From JAJDTQ01 sp965204235 (lineage in GTDB: Bacteria > Desulfobacterota > Binatia > UBA9968 > JAJDTQ01): DNA of 64,000 bases. Numbering within the stretch: the first letter of the stretch is position 1; the number at the start of each line of letters is the position of its first letter. Location: assembly GCA_965204235.1 (NCBI GenBank), contig OZ241979.1, forward strand, positions 744,001 through 808,000, in the 5' to 3' direction. Under the pieces are notes generated by a model, which had not been told where the DNA came from, did not search any database, and saw nothing but the letters and a program-made list of their open reading frames with translations. Shown here piece by piece: positions 14,151 to 22,706 of this stretch. The position numbers were made by a program, and so were the translations under genes.

Positions 14151-16535
14151 TCATCGTACGATCTCGTACTCTACCCGGTCCATGGACCAGCGTGTCTCGC
14201 GGGTTCCGGCTTCGTCCGCCCAAGGCTCCCGCAGCCGGCTGCCGAGTTCGAGCAGCCAGTTCACCGGGTCTTGCACGATCTCCAAGTCCCGGTTCGAGCC
14301 GGTCAGGTCATCGAGTGAAACTCGATCCTCGGTAACGATGGCGTACAGGGCGCGCCGGCCGGCGGGTGGTTGGGCCCGGACGATGAAGCCGTAGTAGGCG
14401 TTCGGAATCACCACGGGACGACGGGCTTCGATCCTCGTCCCGCTTCCGGCCCGGTCGGACCACTGGTTGGGGAAGATCTGCGTCATGTTTCCGTCGGCGC
14501 CGACGTCCACGACCAGGAGATGGCCGGAACGCCCGCTCAGCACGTAGAAGGTGACCTTCTCACCCATCCGTACCCGTGAGGACGGCAGGATCTCCAGGCG
14601 CACGTCCGCGGCGTTGTCGTGGCCCAACACCACTTCCGCCACTGCTCCAGGGGTCTCCTCCACAGGCTCCCCGACCACCGCCACGTCCCGCGCCAAAACG
14701 CTTGGCGGCGCTTCCAGGGTCGGCGTCAGACCCCTTTCCTTGCAGGATCGGTTGCGCTCGCAGTACGACTTGGACTCCGACCTGACGTAATCGAGCAGTT
14801 CCGTGTGGACCACGCGCCCGTCACCGTTGCGGTCTGCAAGCCGCTCGGCGATGCCGCGCACGAAACGTCTGGTGAAGACGCCTTGTCGTTCCGGCGCCTC
14901 GACGTCCTCCATGGCGAGCTGGTGGGCCGCAACCGCGGTCCACGCCACGAGGTTGTCCCTGCTTTCGACGAAGCCCTCCCGGCCAGCCGCGGACCGGTCT
15001 GCGGACCGCTGCCGTACTTCTCGACTCTGCACCTCTCCGAGCCTGAGGGCGATGCTGCGCACGGCGTCCGGGTCGGGGCGCTGTAGGGAACGGGTAATGG
15101 TGCCCGAGTGGCACGAATCGACGATCAGAATCACCTGCCGGTCCTGCATACCGTCAATGAGTTCCCCGATATCGTCGTCGAGGATCAGGTTTGCGAATCT
15201 TTGCGGAACCAGGTCGCGGTTGGCGGGTACGAGGCGGACGTCGTGGGGCGCCAGCGCCTCGTCGTACCCGTCCTGCTCGTCGCCGCTTTCGTCCTTTTGG
15301 TAAAAGCCGTGGCCCGCGAAGTAGAACAAGGCCCGCGACCCCCGACGGGTGCCGGCCACCAACCAGTCCCGCACGCCGTTCAGGATACTGTCGCGAGTCG
15401 CCTGCTCATCGGTCAGGAGGCGGATCTGGTCGTGCCGGAAACCGAGGTGTTCGGACAGCAGGTCGCGCATGTTGTGTGCGTCACGCACCGCGCCTTTCAG
15501 GTTGAAACCGGGGTTGTCGTAGCGGTTGATGCCGACCACCAGGGCCCGGTCACCCTGCTGCAGGGCGCCGTCTTCCGCTACATCCGACCCGCCGCCGGCC
15601 GCTCCGAGCGCGAGCCCGGTCGTACGCTCCAGCCAACCCGTGAATGCCCCGACGCGGGCATAGACTCCGTAGGTCCCGGGCTTCGCACAAGTCGCCCCCC
15701 AGCTCGTGATCCCGACCTGTACCCACCCTTGGCCGTCCTTCACCATCAACGGCCCGCCGCTGTCTCCCTGGCACGCGGACTTTCCGCCTACGTGAAGCCC
15801 GGCGCAGAGCGTCCGGTCGTCGATCGGCGCACCGGGATAGACTCTGCGGCAGGTCTCCTCGTCCACCAGCGGCAACTCCACCTGCCTCAGACGGGACTTG
15901 CGGACTTCGCCCAAGTCCACCGGACGCCCGGTCAGTGCGTCCACGAAGTGGCCTCTTCCGCCGCCAGCCAAGACGCATGAGCGCGCACCGGCCTTCGACC
16001 CGGGCTCGCAGCGGACCGGGCGCAACAGTCCCCAACCGATGGCCGTGGCTATTTTTCCCGGCGTCGCGATGGCCGCGGAACGCCTCCTGTCCGATAACCG
16101 GATGGTATCGACGCCGGCCGGTGAGGCGAGCCGCAACACCGCGATGTCGTTCTCGATGGTCTTCGGATCATAACCTCCATGCATGTGAATGGCCGTGACG
16201 CCGATCCGGCGTCCGTCCTCGTCTTCCAGGTCGTTGACCCCGACCAGCACCTGGATTTCGTCCGCATCCTCGTCTTCCACACAATGAGCCGCGGTGAGCA
16301 CCCACCGCGGGGCGATCACCGAGCCGCCGCAGAACTGGGAGAAGCCGGAGTTTCGCGGTCGGATGATCGCCGCTTGCCACGGCCAAGCCCTGGCGTCGGC
16401 CACCTCGCCTCCAACGATCCGCGCGGAGCTCTGCGCGGACTGGGCCAAGGCCGACGCTCCCCACGCCAACAGCCATCCGACCAGCAGGCAACAGGTCACG
16501 GCCGCCCTGACGGACGGTGTCCCCAGGTTCTTCAT
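14151..16535 (-). CDS. Exported trypsin-like (S1) - caspase-fold (C14) - DUF4384 fusion protein
   Basis: 794 residues. Signal peptide 1-32; R39-IVGG43 is a classical S1 activation site after a very short propeptide. S1 domain ~40-305 with the full triad His84 (TAAHC), Asp130 (ENDIAVL), Ser259 (GDSGGP); the residue at the base of the S1 pocket (six before Ser) is Ser253, as in chymotrypsin, not Asp. Then a C14 domain ~325-560 with His409 (FYFAGHGFYQ) and Cys475 (IVDSCHSGT), and a C-terminal DUF4384 domain ~645-760 (GEKVTFYVLSGRSGHLLVVDVGADG…IFPN). Two unrelated protease domains in one chain are unusual. The ATG overlaps the end of the small ORF upstream, so it is coupled to the SPOR gene. Likely a periplasmic proteolytic cascade element. 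Confidence 0.92.
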   Translation of the reverse strand: MKNLGTPSVRAAVTCCLLVGWLLAWGASALAQSAQSSARIVGGEVADARAWPWQAAIIRPRNSGFSQFCGGSVIAPRWVLTAAHCVEDEDADEIQVLVGVNDLEDEDGRRIGVTAIHMHGGYDPKTIENDIAVLRLASPAGVDTIRLSDRRRSAAIATPGKIATAIGWGLLRPVRCEPGSKAGARSCVLAGGGRGHFVDALTGRPVDLGEVRKSRLRQVELPLVDEETCRRVYPGAPIDDRTLCAGLHVGGKSACQGDSGGPLMVKDGQGWVQVGITSWGATCAKPGTYGVYARVGAFTGWLERTTGLALGAAGGGSDVAEDGALQQGDRALVVGINRYDNPGFNLKGAVRDAHNMRDLLSEHLGFRHDQIRLLTDEQATRDSILNGVRDWLVAGTRRGSRALFYFAGHGFYQKDESGDEQDGYDEALAPHDVRLVPANRDLVPQRFANLILDDDIGELIDGMQDRQVILIVDSCHSGTITRSLQRPDPDAVRSIALRLGEVQSREVRQRSADRSAAGREGFVESRDNLVAWTAVAAHQLAMEDVEAPERQGVFTRRFVRGIAERLADRNGDGRVVHTELLDYVRSESKSYCERNRSCKERGLTPTLEAPPSVLARDVAVVGEPVEETPGAVAEVVLGHDNAADVRLEILPSSRVRMGEKVTFYVLSGRSGHLLVVDVGADGNMTQIFPNQWSDRAGSGTRIEARRPVVIPNAYYGFIVRAQPPAGRRALYAIVTEDRVSLDDLTGSNRDLEIVQDPVNWLLELGSRLREPWADEAGTRETRWSMDRVEYEIVR

Positions 16536-16768
16536 TGCCCCGTTACTGGGCTGAGGTCGAGGTCGAGATCCCCGGCCTGCTCAACCTCAAACACCTGGAA
16601 CGGGTCGGGCAGCCCAGACAGGTACACGCCTTGGCCCGACGAGCCATAGACAACCACCTGGGTCGGCGTGGCCTCCCCCGTCATCACCTGGTTCATGACT
16701 TCGACCATCTCCGGCTCGGTGAGGTTCGCGCCGTCCACCAATCGGGCGATGGCTTGCCGGACGTTCAT
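16532..16768 (-). CDS. Small protein with TrpD-like N-terminal helical fragment
   Basis: 78 residues. The ATG overlaps the SPOR gene stop (ATGA) and has GGAGGAACGG upstream, so it looks genuinely translated. Residues 1-39 (MNVRQAIARLVDGANL, EMVEVMNQVMTGEATPTQV) match the N-terminal helical domain of anthranilate phosphoribosyltransferase (Glycos_trans_3N). The remaining ~39 residues (VYGSSGQGVYLSGLPDPFQV…) have no match I recognise, and the phosphoribosyltransferase domain is missing. Its stop overlaps the start of the S1-C14-DUF4384 gene. It is either a trpD remnant kept for coupling, or a small helical binding module. Confidence 0.6.
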   Translation of the reverse strand: MNVRQAIARLVDGANLTEPEMVEVMNQVMTGEATPTQVVVYGSSGQGVYLSGLPDPFQVFEVEQAGDLDLDLSPVTGQ

Positions 16769-17400
16769 CCGTTCCTCCAGATCTCCGCCTTCTTGAAGTC
16801 CGCCGCCCTGAGCCGTTGGAGGTCGGCCAGGGCTTCCCGGCGGCTCCCGTACCTTCCCACCCGCACCCGGTAGAACGTCTTGCCCTCGAGCTCCACCGAA
16901 ACCGCGTAGGCGCCATAGCCCTGCCGCCTGAGGCTTGCCACCAGACCGTCCGCCTTGGCCCGGCTTCGAGACGAGAACACCTGCACCGTCCACGCGCTGT
17001 CGGTCGGGCCCTGGACCAAAGGCTTGGGATCACGGGGAGGTTTGGGGTCCGGGGAAAGCTCGGTGGCCGCGGGAGGCTTGGGCGTGGTCAAGGTCTTGTG
17101 GAAGGTCAACTCCAACTCGTCCCCGGGGGCGTTGGAGCTCACCGCAACCAGGCCGCCGGATCGTAACCAGTGCGTACACTGCCGAGCCAGCTCGTCCCCG
17201 GGGGGCGTTGGGCCCACCGGAACCCCGACCGCCTGCCCCTCGGTCCGCAGGAGCTTCCGCTCCTCGACGCTCTGCCCGATCAGGACGCCGAGGAAGAAGA
17301 CGACCACGAACCCGGCGACGAACAGCGACGAAACGGTGATGAGTTGGCGGCGGTTGAAATAGACGAGACCGTTTTCCGTCGCCTTTCGATGATCGGCCAT
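16765..17400 (-). CDS. SPOR-domain membrane protein
   Basis: 211 residues from ATG, with GGAGG nine bases upstream. A short cytoplasmic N-terminus precedes one membrane helix (~20-40, LITVSSLFVAGFVVVFFLGVLIG), then a Pro-rich linker (~100-130), then a SPOR domain (~133-205: WTVQVFSSRSRAKADGLVASL…YRVRVGRYGSRREALADLQRL). SPOR domains bind denuded peptidoglycan glycan strands at division sites, so the protein is probably inner-membrane anchored with the SPOR domain in the periplasm. It is the first gene of a coupled set with the TrpD-like small ORF and the S1-C14-DUF4384 protein, which suggests that a peptidoglycan-linked position matters for that protease. Confidence 0.9.
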   Translation of the reverse strand: MADHRKATENGLVYFNRRQLITVSSLFVAGFVVVFFLGVLIGQSVEERKLLRTEGQAVGVPVGPTPPGDELARQCTHWLRSGGLVAVSSNAPGDELELTFHKTLTTPKPPAATELSPDPKPPRDPKPLVQGPTDSAWTVQVFSSRSRAKADGLVASLRRQGYGAYAVSVELEGKTFYRVRVGRYGSRREALADLQRLRAADFKKAEIWRNG

Positions 17401-17521
17401 GGTTATTAAACCTCCGATTGTAGTTGCCATCGAACGAAGTGATATAGTAACGGGCCATGAACACAGACGGACGAAGCGTGCATTTCCAACCTCGATCTTC
17501 TCATCGATGCCGCCTCCCACC

Positions 17522-19117
17522 CTATGGCGCCGTGTACACACCCTGTATCCCGAACCACCAGCCGCTCGCCTCGCCCAAGGAGCTGGCCAGCTCCGTCGTC
17601 GCAGCCTTGCGGCCGTCCAGCCGCATGAGCCGGGTGTTGAGACCGTCCAGCGGGCTATCCGCCGACACCGCCACCACGTGGTCCGCCCCGAACGGAGGCG
17701 TGACTTCCGTCTCGAACCGGACCGGGCCATCCGCGGCGACCTTTGGACGATCCCGAGGGTTGGGATAGAGATGGTAGAGGACGCCGTTCCCCGACAGGCT
17801 GAACACGGTGAGCCAACGACCTTCCGAGCCTTCGACGCGTACGGCAATCCGGGCGCCGGGCCGGTGCAAGCCGTCGCCGGGGTCGAGTCGAAGCCGCAGG
17901 CTGTTGCGCGCACTGAGCGCCTTGATGGCGCGCACCGCCTCCCACTTGCGAACCACGCCGGACAGGGCCTCGACGTCCACGTCGTACGCAGCCACGTCCC
18001 CCAGCCCGGTTATGACCTCCCCGCGCCCGGCGTCCCAGACGAGGTCCGGTGATTCCCTATCCGATACCATCCGAACGTCGGGGAGCCTCTCCCGCAACGC
18101 GGCGAGGGCCTCGGGTCCGGCATCTCGAACGTGGAGCCGGGTCACGCCCGGTGTGGCCGATGTCCCGGCCGCGGGCTCGGTCGGAGTCGTCCGCAGGAAA
18201 ACTTCGTCGCCGCGAGCGTTCGGCAGCAGGTTGGGGGTCTGCCGACCCGCGGACAGTTTCCGGACGTTCTCGCGCACGAAACGCCACACCTCGCGCCGTC
18301 GCAAGACGCCGTCGCCATCGTCGGCTTCGCCCCTGACGGCCCGCGCGAACATGTAGCTCAGCGCGCCGCGGCGCCGGGGGTTGCCGTCTCTGTCCCACAC
18401 CTTGATCTCGGGGACGGTCTCGTACTCCTGGCTGCCCGCGAGAAAGCTCACGTGGGCGAGCTCGTCTTCGTATGCTTTCGCGGTGTCCGCGGCCTCTTGC
18501 GGCAGGTCGAGCTCCAGGCGGTCGTCCGTCAACGTGTACGGCGAAGTATAACGATACGTCTGGACGGGGGCGCGCGCGTCCACGGATCGGGTCAAGGTCC
18601 CGGAGTGGCAGGCGTCCGCGACGAAGATCACCCGCAGACCCTTCCTGCCCGCGCTCAGGAGCCACTGGTGGATCTCGTCGTCGATGATGCGCTCGAGGGT
18701 CCCCTCGCCCGTGCGCGAGAAGCCGCCCAGCACCAGGACCTCGTCCTTCCCGTCCTGTTCCGTCCCGGGAACGCGCTCGGCTTCCTGGCTGCCGTGCCCG
18801 GCATAGGTCAGCACCAGCGTGTCGCCCCGCCGAGAGCGGTCCAGGAGCGCTTGCCACTGGGCCACGATGTTGTTCCGGGTCGCGTCCCCGTCCAGCAGGA
18901 CCGTCAGGTCATCGACGCCGACCTCGCGGAGGGCTCCGCTGATGTCCCGGGCGTCGTTCACCGCTCCCAGGAGCCGTGCTTGATGGAGATAGTCGTCGAT
19001 GCCGATGACGAGCCCCCGCACCGTCTGCGCCCCGGCTGCGTGGACGCACGCCAGGACGGCCACTCCCGCGACGAACAGCATCCACCGGACACGATGCAGC
19101 CCGTTCGTCTTCCTCAT
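17522..19117 (-). CDS. Exported caspase-fold (C14) - DUF4384 protein
   Basis: 531 residues; ATG after GAAGGGGGACA. Signal peptide ~1-30 (…ACVHAAGAQ). C14 domain ~32-300 begins RGLVIGIDDY and has His108 (LTYAGHGSQ) and Cys170 (VADACHSGT). A C-terminal DUF4384 domain (~410-520: PGARIAVRVEGSEGRWLTVFSLSGNGVLYHLYPNP) follows a mixed linker. The architecture is the same as the last two domains of the 14151-16535 fusion, so the two are probably paralogues, one with an added S1 domain. The gene ends 122 bp upstream of the SPOR gene on the same strand. Likely a periplasmic protease; substrate unknown. Confidence 0.9.
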   Translation of the reverse strand: MRKTNGLHRVRWMLFVAGVAVLACVHAAGAQTVRGLVIGIDDYLHQARLLGAVNDARDISGALREVGVDDLTVLLDGDATRNNIVAQWQALLDRSRRGDTLVLTYAGHGSQEAERVPGTEQDGKDEVLVLGGFSRTGEGTLERIIDDEIHQWLLSAGRKGLRVIFVADACHSGTLTRSVDARAPVQTYRYTSPYTLTDDRLELDLPQEAADTAKAYEDELAHVSFLAGSQEYETVPEIKVWDRDGNPRRRGALSYMFARAVRGEADDGDGVLRRREVWRFVRENVRKLSAGRQTPNLLPNARGDEVFLRTTPTEPAAGTSATPGVTRLHVRDAGPEALAALRERLPDVRMVSDRESPDLVWDAGRGEVITGLGDVAAYDVDVEALSGVVRKWEAVRAIKALSARNSLRLRLDPGDGLHRPGARIAVRVEGSEGRWLTVFSLSGNGVLYHLYPNPRDRPKVAADGPVRFETEVTPPFGADHVVAVSADSPLDGLNTRLMRLDGRKAATTELASSLGEASGWWFGIQGVYTAP

Positions 19118-19255
19118 TGTCCCCCTTCGGAATCGCCAGGTCGTCGCACAACGATCCTCGGTCCCGCTACGGCGCCTCCTGTGGAATCAACCGCCAATCG
19201 AACCAAGTCCTCCCGGATACAACGCCATCAACACCTTCATGGCAAACCCTCCCCT

Positions 19256-19723
19256 TCATTGGCAATCAACGGTATTGTGAACATCATACCAAAGATACTC
19301 CTGCCCAGGGCTACAATCGCGGCATCTTTCTCTTTCTCGATGCACATGGTAGAGAATCCGAACCTTTTTCCCTTGAGCCTTGCATCCACCAGGACCTTTC
19401 GCTCTACGCACTTCCCTTTCACACCACGCGCCTACACCCTTTTCCAGTTTCCATCTCCTGTCGCGGGCCCAAGTACGGCATTTCCTGTCGCCAACCTCGT
19501 ACGTATCACAGTACGAGAAGTCACCTCTGGACACCGTGGTGACGGCATAGTCGCAATCGTAAATCTCCGTCGAATTCCAAGAGCGTGCATCATGGGCCAG
19601 AGCTAATGAACCTGGCGCAATCAGCCCAGCAACCGCGAAGGCAATCGCAAACAGCATGTTCCTAGCGTACCGTCCCGGAAATATCCCTCTTGCGCCCAAC
19701 AAGACCCGTCGCACGAAATCCAT
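19256..19723 (-). CDS. Small exported cysteine-rich protein
   Basis: 155 residues from ATG with AAGGAGGACGGT upstream. A signal-like hydrophobic stretch (~22-42, MLFAIAFAVAGLIAPGSLALA) follows a basic N-terminus. The mature region of ~110 residues has eight Cys (in YDCDY, SYCDTY, RKCRTW, AWCERE, GGCKAQ, ERCRDCSPG and the end VDCQ), enough for four disulfides, plus many Trp, Tyr and basic residues. No family recognised. Base composition is visibly more AT-rich than that of its neighbours, which hints at separate origin. Encoded between the OmpA-domain gene and the C14-DUF4384 gene on the same strand. Confidence 0.75.
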   Translation of the reverse strand: MDFVRRVLLGARGIFPGRYARNMLFAIAFAVAGLIAPGSLALAHDARSWNSTEIYDCDYAVTTVSRGDFSYCDTYEVGDRKCRTWARDRRWKLEKGVGAWCEREVRRAKGPGGCKAQGKKVRILYHVHRERERCRDCSPGQEYLWYDVHNTVDCQ

Positions 19724-19810
19724 ACCGTCCTCCTTCTGAGTTCCGCCACGTTTCGCGGCAGGTTCGACCGTTCGGCATCGGCACACAGAGATTTGCGAAC
19801 GGCGGTTCCG

Positions 19811-20785
19811 CTATCGCTCCAACTCCACGCGCCGGTCCATCTGCCAGCGCTCCGCCTGCGTGTGACGCTCCCGGTCCCGGAGGTCCAGCGGGAACGGTCG
19901 GGATTCACCCATCGCTTCCACACGGATGGGTTGCGTGAAGCCTTGATCTCGCAGAAACCGCTTCACGGCCTCGCCGCGTCGGCGCGACAATTCGAGGTTG
20001 TACTCCTCGGAGCCGCGCGGGTCGGTGTGGGCGGAGAGAGTGATGTTCCCGGGTCGCTGCTCCTTCAGGTAAACCGCCATGTCCCTGGCGAAACGGCGTC
20101 CCTTCTCGGTGAGCTCCGCCGAGTTGGTCCTGAAAGTAATGGGAACGGCTACCCTCTCGGGCTTGAAGTTACGGTAACTGACTGCGGCAAGCCCGTCGCG
20201 CCGGCCCGAACGGTTCGTCGGCGTCGGGACGAAATCCCTGGCGAGCAGCCGGCTCTGTTGGGCGCGGCCATGTATGCGCTCGGTGGTGGGCACGGACGGA
20301 GCGCTTGGGGTCTCCCCCTCGTTCCTTATCACCGTCAACGCGCTCTCGTACCACTCGGTCGCGCGGCCATAATCCCGCGACTCGTAGGCGACGTCGCCCA
20401 GCAGGGTGAGGACCGGCCAAGTCCGCGCGTAGTCGAGACCCTGCATCAGGAGAGCGCGCTGGGACCGGAGGCTCTCCCCGCTCGCCATCCGCTCCTCCGC
20501 GATCCAGGCATGCAGGTCCGACACCTTGCGCTTGGCCCTGGCCCGGTAGGTGTCGGCGCATTCGGACTCACCACGGTCCACCGCTTCGTAAGAACGTCGG
20601 GCAGCGTCCAGGTCGCGCGCCTGCAGCGCCTCCTGCAACGAATGCGCAACGTCACGGCAACCTGCCCAGGCGTCCTGGCCGGTCCCGCCCGCCAGCAACA
20701 CCGCCTGTATCACCAGGACTGTCAGGAGGCCGGACGGAAGGAAGGGACGGGAGGCGGGAACGAGCGACGTGTCGAATATCCGCAT
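19811..20785 (-). CDS. Exported protein with TPR-like region and OmpA C-terminal domain
   Basis: 324 residues from ATG with CAGGAGAACGGACCC upstream. Signal peptide ~1-40. Residues ~45-170 are helical and repeat-like (ALQARDLDAARRSYEAVDRG, TLLGDVAYESRDYGRATEWYESAL), resembling TPR units. The C-terminal ~110 residues form an OmpA/MotB peptidoglycan-binding domain (ITFRTNSAELTEKGRRFARDMAVYLKEQ…LSAHTDPRGSEEYNLELSRRRGEAVKRFL), including the Asp and Arg that bind diaminopimelate. It is the last gene of a run with three DUF4384 genes, so it may anchor that set to the cell wall. Confidence 0.88.
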   Translation of the reverse strand: MRIFDTSLVPASRPFLPSGLLTVLVIQAVLLAGGTGQDAWAGCRDVAHSLQEALQARDLDAARRSYEAVDRGESECADTYRARAKRKVSDLHAWIAEERMASGESLRSQRALLMQGLDYARTWPVLTLLGDVAYESRDYGRATEWYESALTVIRNEGETPSAPSVPTTERIHGRAQQSRLLARDFVPTPTNRSGRRDGLAAVSYRNFKPERVAVPITFRTNSAELTEKGRRFARDMAVYLKEQRPGNITLSAHTDPRGSEEYNLELSRRRGEAVKRFLRDQGFTQPIRVEAMGESRPFPLDLRDRERHTQAERWQMDRRVELER

Positions 20786-20896
20786 GGGTCCGTTCTCCTG
20801 GTGGTTCGAGGACGGGACGCCGGCCCGGAGCGATTCCACGCACCCGCGCCCCGGGGTTCGAGCCGCGGCCGCAGAACGCCCGCTTGGCACAGGTCG

Positions 20897-22015
20897 CTAC
20901 TGCGCGACCACGAAGCCCACCGCGGCCTGTCCCACCTGGCGATTCGGGGCAGGGGCCGCGGCCACCACGGCCAAGTCACGCGCCACCGACGCACGGCCGT
21001 CGTCCAGCGAGGCGAAACCGTTCTGTCCGTAGGACAGGCCGAAGGGGAAGACCGGCTGGTTGTCGGTGCTGCAGACCGCGACCACGGTCTCCATGCCCGG
21101 GGGGCCGATGGGGGAGACCCGCAGTTTCGATGCGGCCGCGGGAAAGACCACGGTCCGGCCCGCGGGAAGCAGGTGGTTCTGCGGTTGCGCGGCGTTCGGC
21201 AGCAGCACCCGCACCCGCCTGGACGAGCCGACGTTGACCAGGGTCAGGTAGCACGGAGTGTCGGCCGCGGCGTAGATGGAGACCGGCTCGCCCATCCGGT
21301 ACACGGGCTTGTCGGTAGCGATGCGAAGGCCCAGGGGCGGCGCGGGCCAGGCCGACCCGGCCGGCGCCAGGGGCGCCGCCGCGGCCGGACGGCTTGCGAC
21401 CGTGGTGATGACCTGGTTGAAAGTGTCCCACTCCTGGTCCGTTTCCTTGTCCATGGTCACCTGCAGGTCCCGGGCCATGGACCGGGCGTCGACGTCGAGG
21501 GTCGTGAAGGGACCGGCGCCTGCCTTCTTGACCGCGGCAAAGAGCGGCGTCGGCTTGGTGGAGGCGATCACCTTGATGAGTTCCCCGCCCGTGGGGCCCC
21601 TCACCGAGATGCTGGCCTTCGACTTCCGGGAGGGAATCTCCACGACCTGGTTCGCCCGGACCCTGGTTTCCGACTGGTGCTCGTTCGGGAACAGGACCGT
21701 GGTCCGCCCCGAAGCGCCGACGTTCAGCACCGTCAGGTAGGCGTCCTTGTTCGCCTTCACGAACAGCCGCACCTTTTCGCCGATGGCGTAGGTGCTGTCG
21801 GCGTGGTCAACCCACGCGACGACGTCGAGCCGCTCCGCCGGGGCCGGCGCCGCGGCGTCGAAGACCGCGGTCTGCTCCACCGTCAGGTCGCGCACGGCCG
21901 GCTCCTGGCCCGCGGCATACCCCGCGGGAAACGCTGCAAGAGCGGCCAGGAAGACGATGGACGAGACGGCCGGGGGCCACCCACCTGTCGCCCGTTTGCG
22001 TATGGCCTCGAACAT
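20897..22015 (-). CDS. Exported protein with two DUF4384 domains
   Basis: 372 residues from ATG after AAAGGAACGGAC; signal peptide ~1-35. Domain 1 (~45-150: LDVVAWVDHADSTYAIGEKVRLFVKANKDAYLTVLNVG…VLFPNEHQ) and domain 2 (~225-345: LRIATDKPVYRMGEPVSIYAAADTPCYLTLVNVG…VLLPNA) are both DUF4384. The N-terminal half is a close paralogue of the gene just upstream, including the segment MARDLQVTMDKETDQEWDTFNQVITTV. DUF4384 is a beta-sandwich domain commonly attached to caspase-fold proteases; here it occurs without an enzyme. Part of a run with the upstream DUF4384 genes and the downstream OmpA gene. Confidence 0.85.
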   Translation of the reverse strand: MFEAIRKRATGGWPPAVSSIVFLAALAAFPAGYAAGQEPAVRDLTVEQTAVFDAAAPAPAERLDVVAWVDHADSTYAIGEKVRLFVKANKDAYLTVLNVGASGRTTVLFPNEHQSETRVRANQVVEIPSRKSKASISVRGPTGGELIKVIASTKPTPLFAAVKKAGAGPFTTLDVDARSMARDLQVTMDKETDQEWDTFNQVITTVASRPAAAAPLAPAGSAWPAPPLGLRIATDKPVYRMGEPVSIYAAADTPCYLTLVNVGSSRRVRVLLPNAAQPQNHLLPAGRTVVFPAAASKLRVSPIGPPGMETVVAVCSTDNQPVFPFGLSYGQNGFASLDDGRASVARDLAVVAAAPAPNRQVGQAAVGFVVAQ

Positions 22016-22026
22016 GTCCGTTCCTT

Positions 22027-22686
22027 TCAGCGCCTTGCGACGGTGGTGATGACCTTGTTGTAGTCGTCCCACTGCTGGTCCGCTTGCGTGTCCATGGTGA
22101 CTTGCAGGTCCCGCGCCATGGAGCGGGCGCTCACGGTGAGCGTCGCGAAGGGGCTCATGCTCCTCGTCCTCGCCATCTTTTCCCTGCCGAAAACCGGCTT
22201 CGGGCTCGTGGAGGCGATCACCTTGATCAGTTCATGACCGACGGGACCCTTCACCTTGAAATTCGCGCCCGACCTGGAAGACGGGATCTTGACGACCTGG
22301 TTGCCCAATACCTTGTGGTCGGTCTGGTGCTCGTTCGGGAACAGCACCGTGGTCTTCCCCGAAGGGCCGACGTTGAACACCGAGACGTAGGCGTCCCTGT
22401 TGGTCTTGACGAACAGGATCACCTTCTCGCCGAGGGCATAGGTGTTGTCGTTCCGGTCAACCCAGGCAGTCACGCTGAGCCGTTCCGACGCCGGGGCGCC
22501 GGGCGTCGGCGCCTCGACGTCGAAGACCACGGACTGCTCCACCGTCAGGTCCCGCGCCGCAGGGTCGTCGCCTGCCGCGGCCGGCGCCAAAGACGATCCG
22601 AGGCTTCCTGCTGCCAGGAAGACGAACGACAGGAACGCCGCGGCGAAACGCCGCGGCGCCGCTCGAACATGGACCCTCTCGAACAT
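22027..22686 (-). CDS. Exported single-DUF4384 protein
   Basis: 219 residues. The start at MFERV is chosen because AAAGGAACGG precedes it, as in its paralogue. Signal peptide ~1-38 (…SLAPAAAG). One DUF4384 domain (~65-170: LSVTAWVDRNDNTYALGEKVILFVKTNRDAYVSVFNVGPSG), then the C-terminal segment SARSMARDLQVTMDTQADQQWDDYNKVITTVARR that is also found in the middle of the downstream double-domain protein. It ends 11 bp before the next start, so the two are co-transcribed, and tandem duplication is evident. Confidence 0.85.
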   Translation of the reverse strand: MFERVHVRAAPRRFAAAFLSFVFLAAGSLGSSLAPAAAGDDPAARDLTVEQSVVFDVEAPTPGAPASERLSVTAWVDRNDNTYALGEKVILFVKTNRDAYVSVFNVGPSGKTTVLFPNEHQTDHKVLGNQVVKIPSSRSGANFKVKGPVGHELIKVIASTSPKPVFGREKMARTRSMSPFATLTVSARSMARDLQVTMDTQADQQWDDYNKVITTVARR

Positions 22687-22706
22687 GGCATCCGTTCCTT
22701 TCATCG

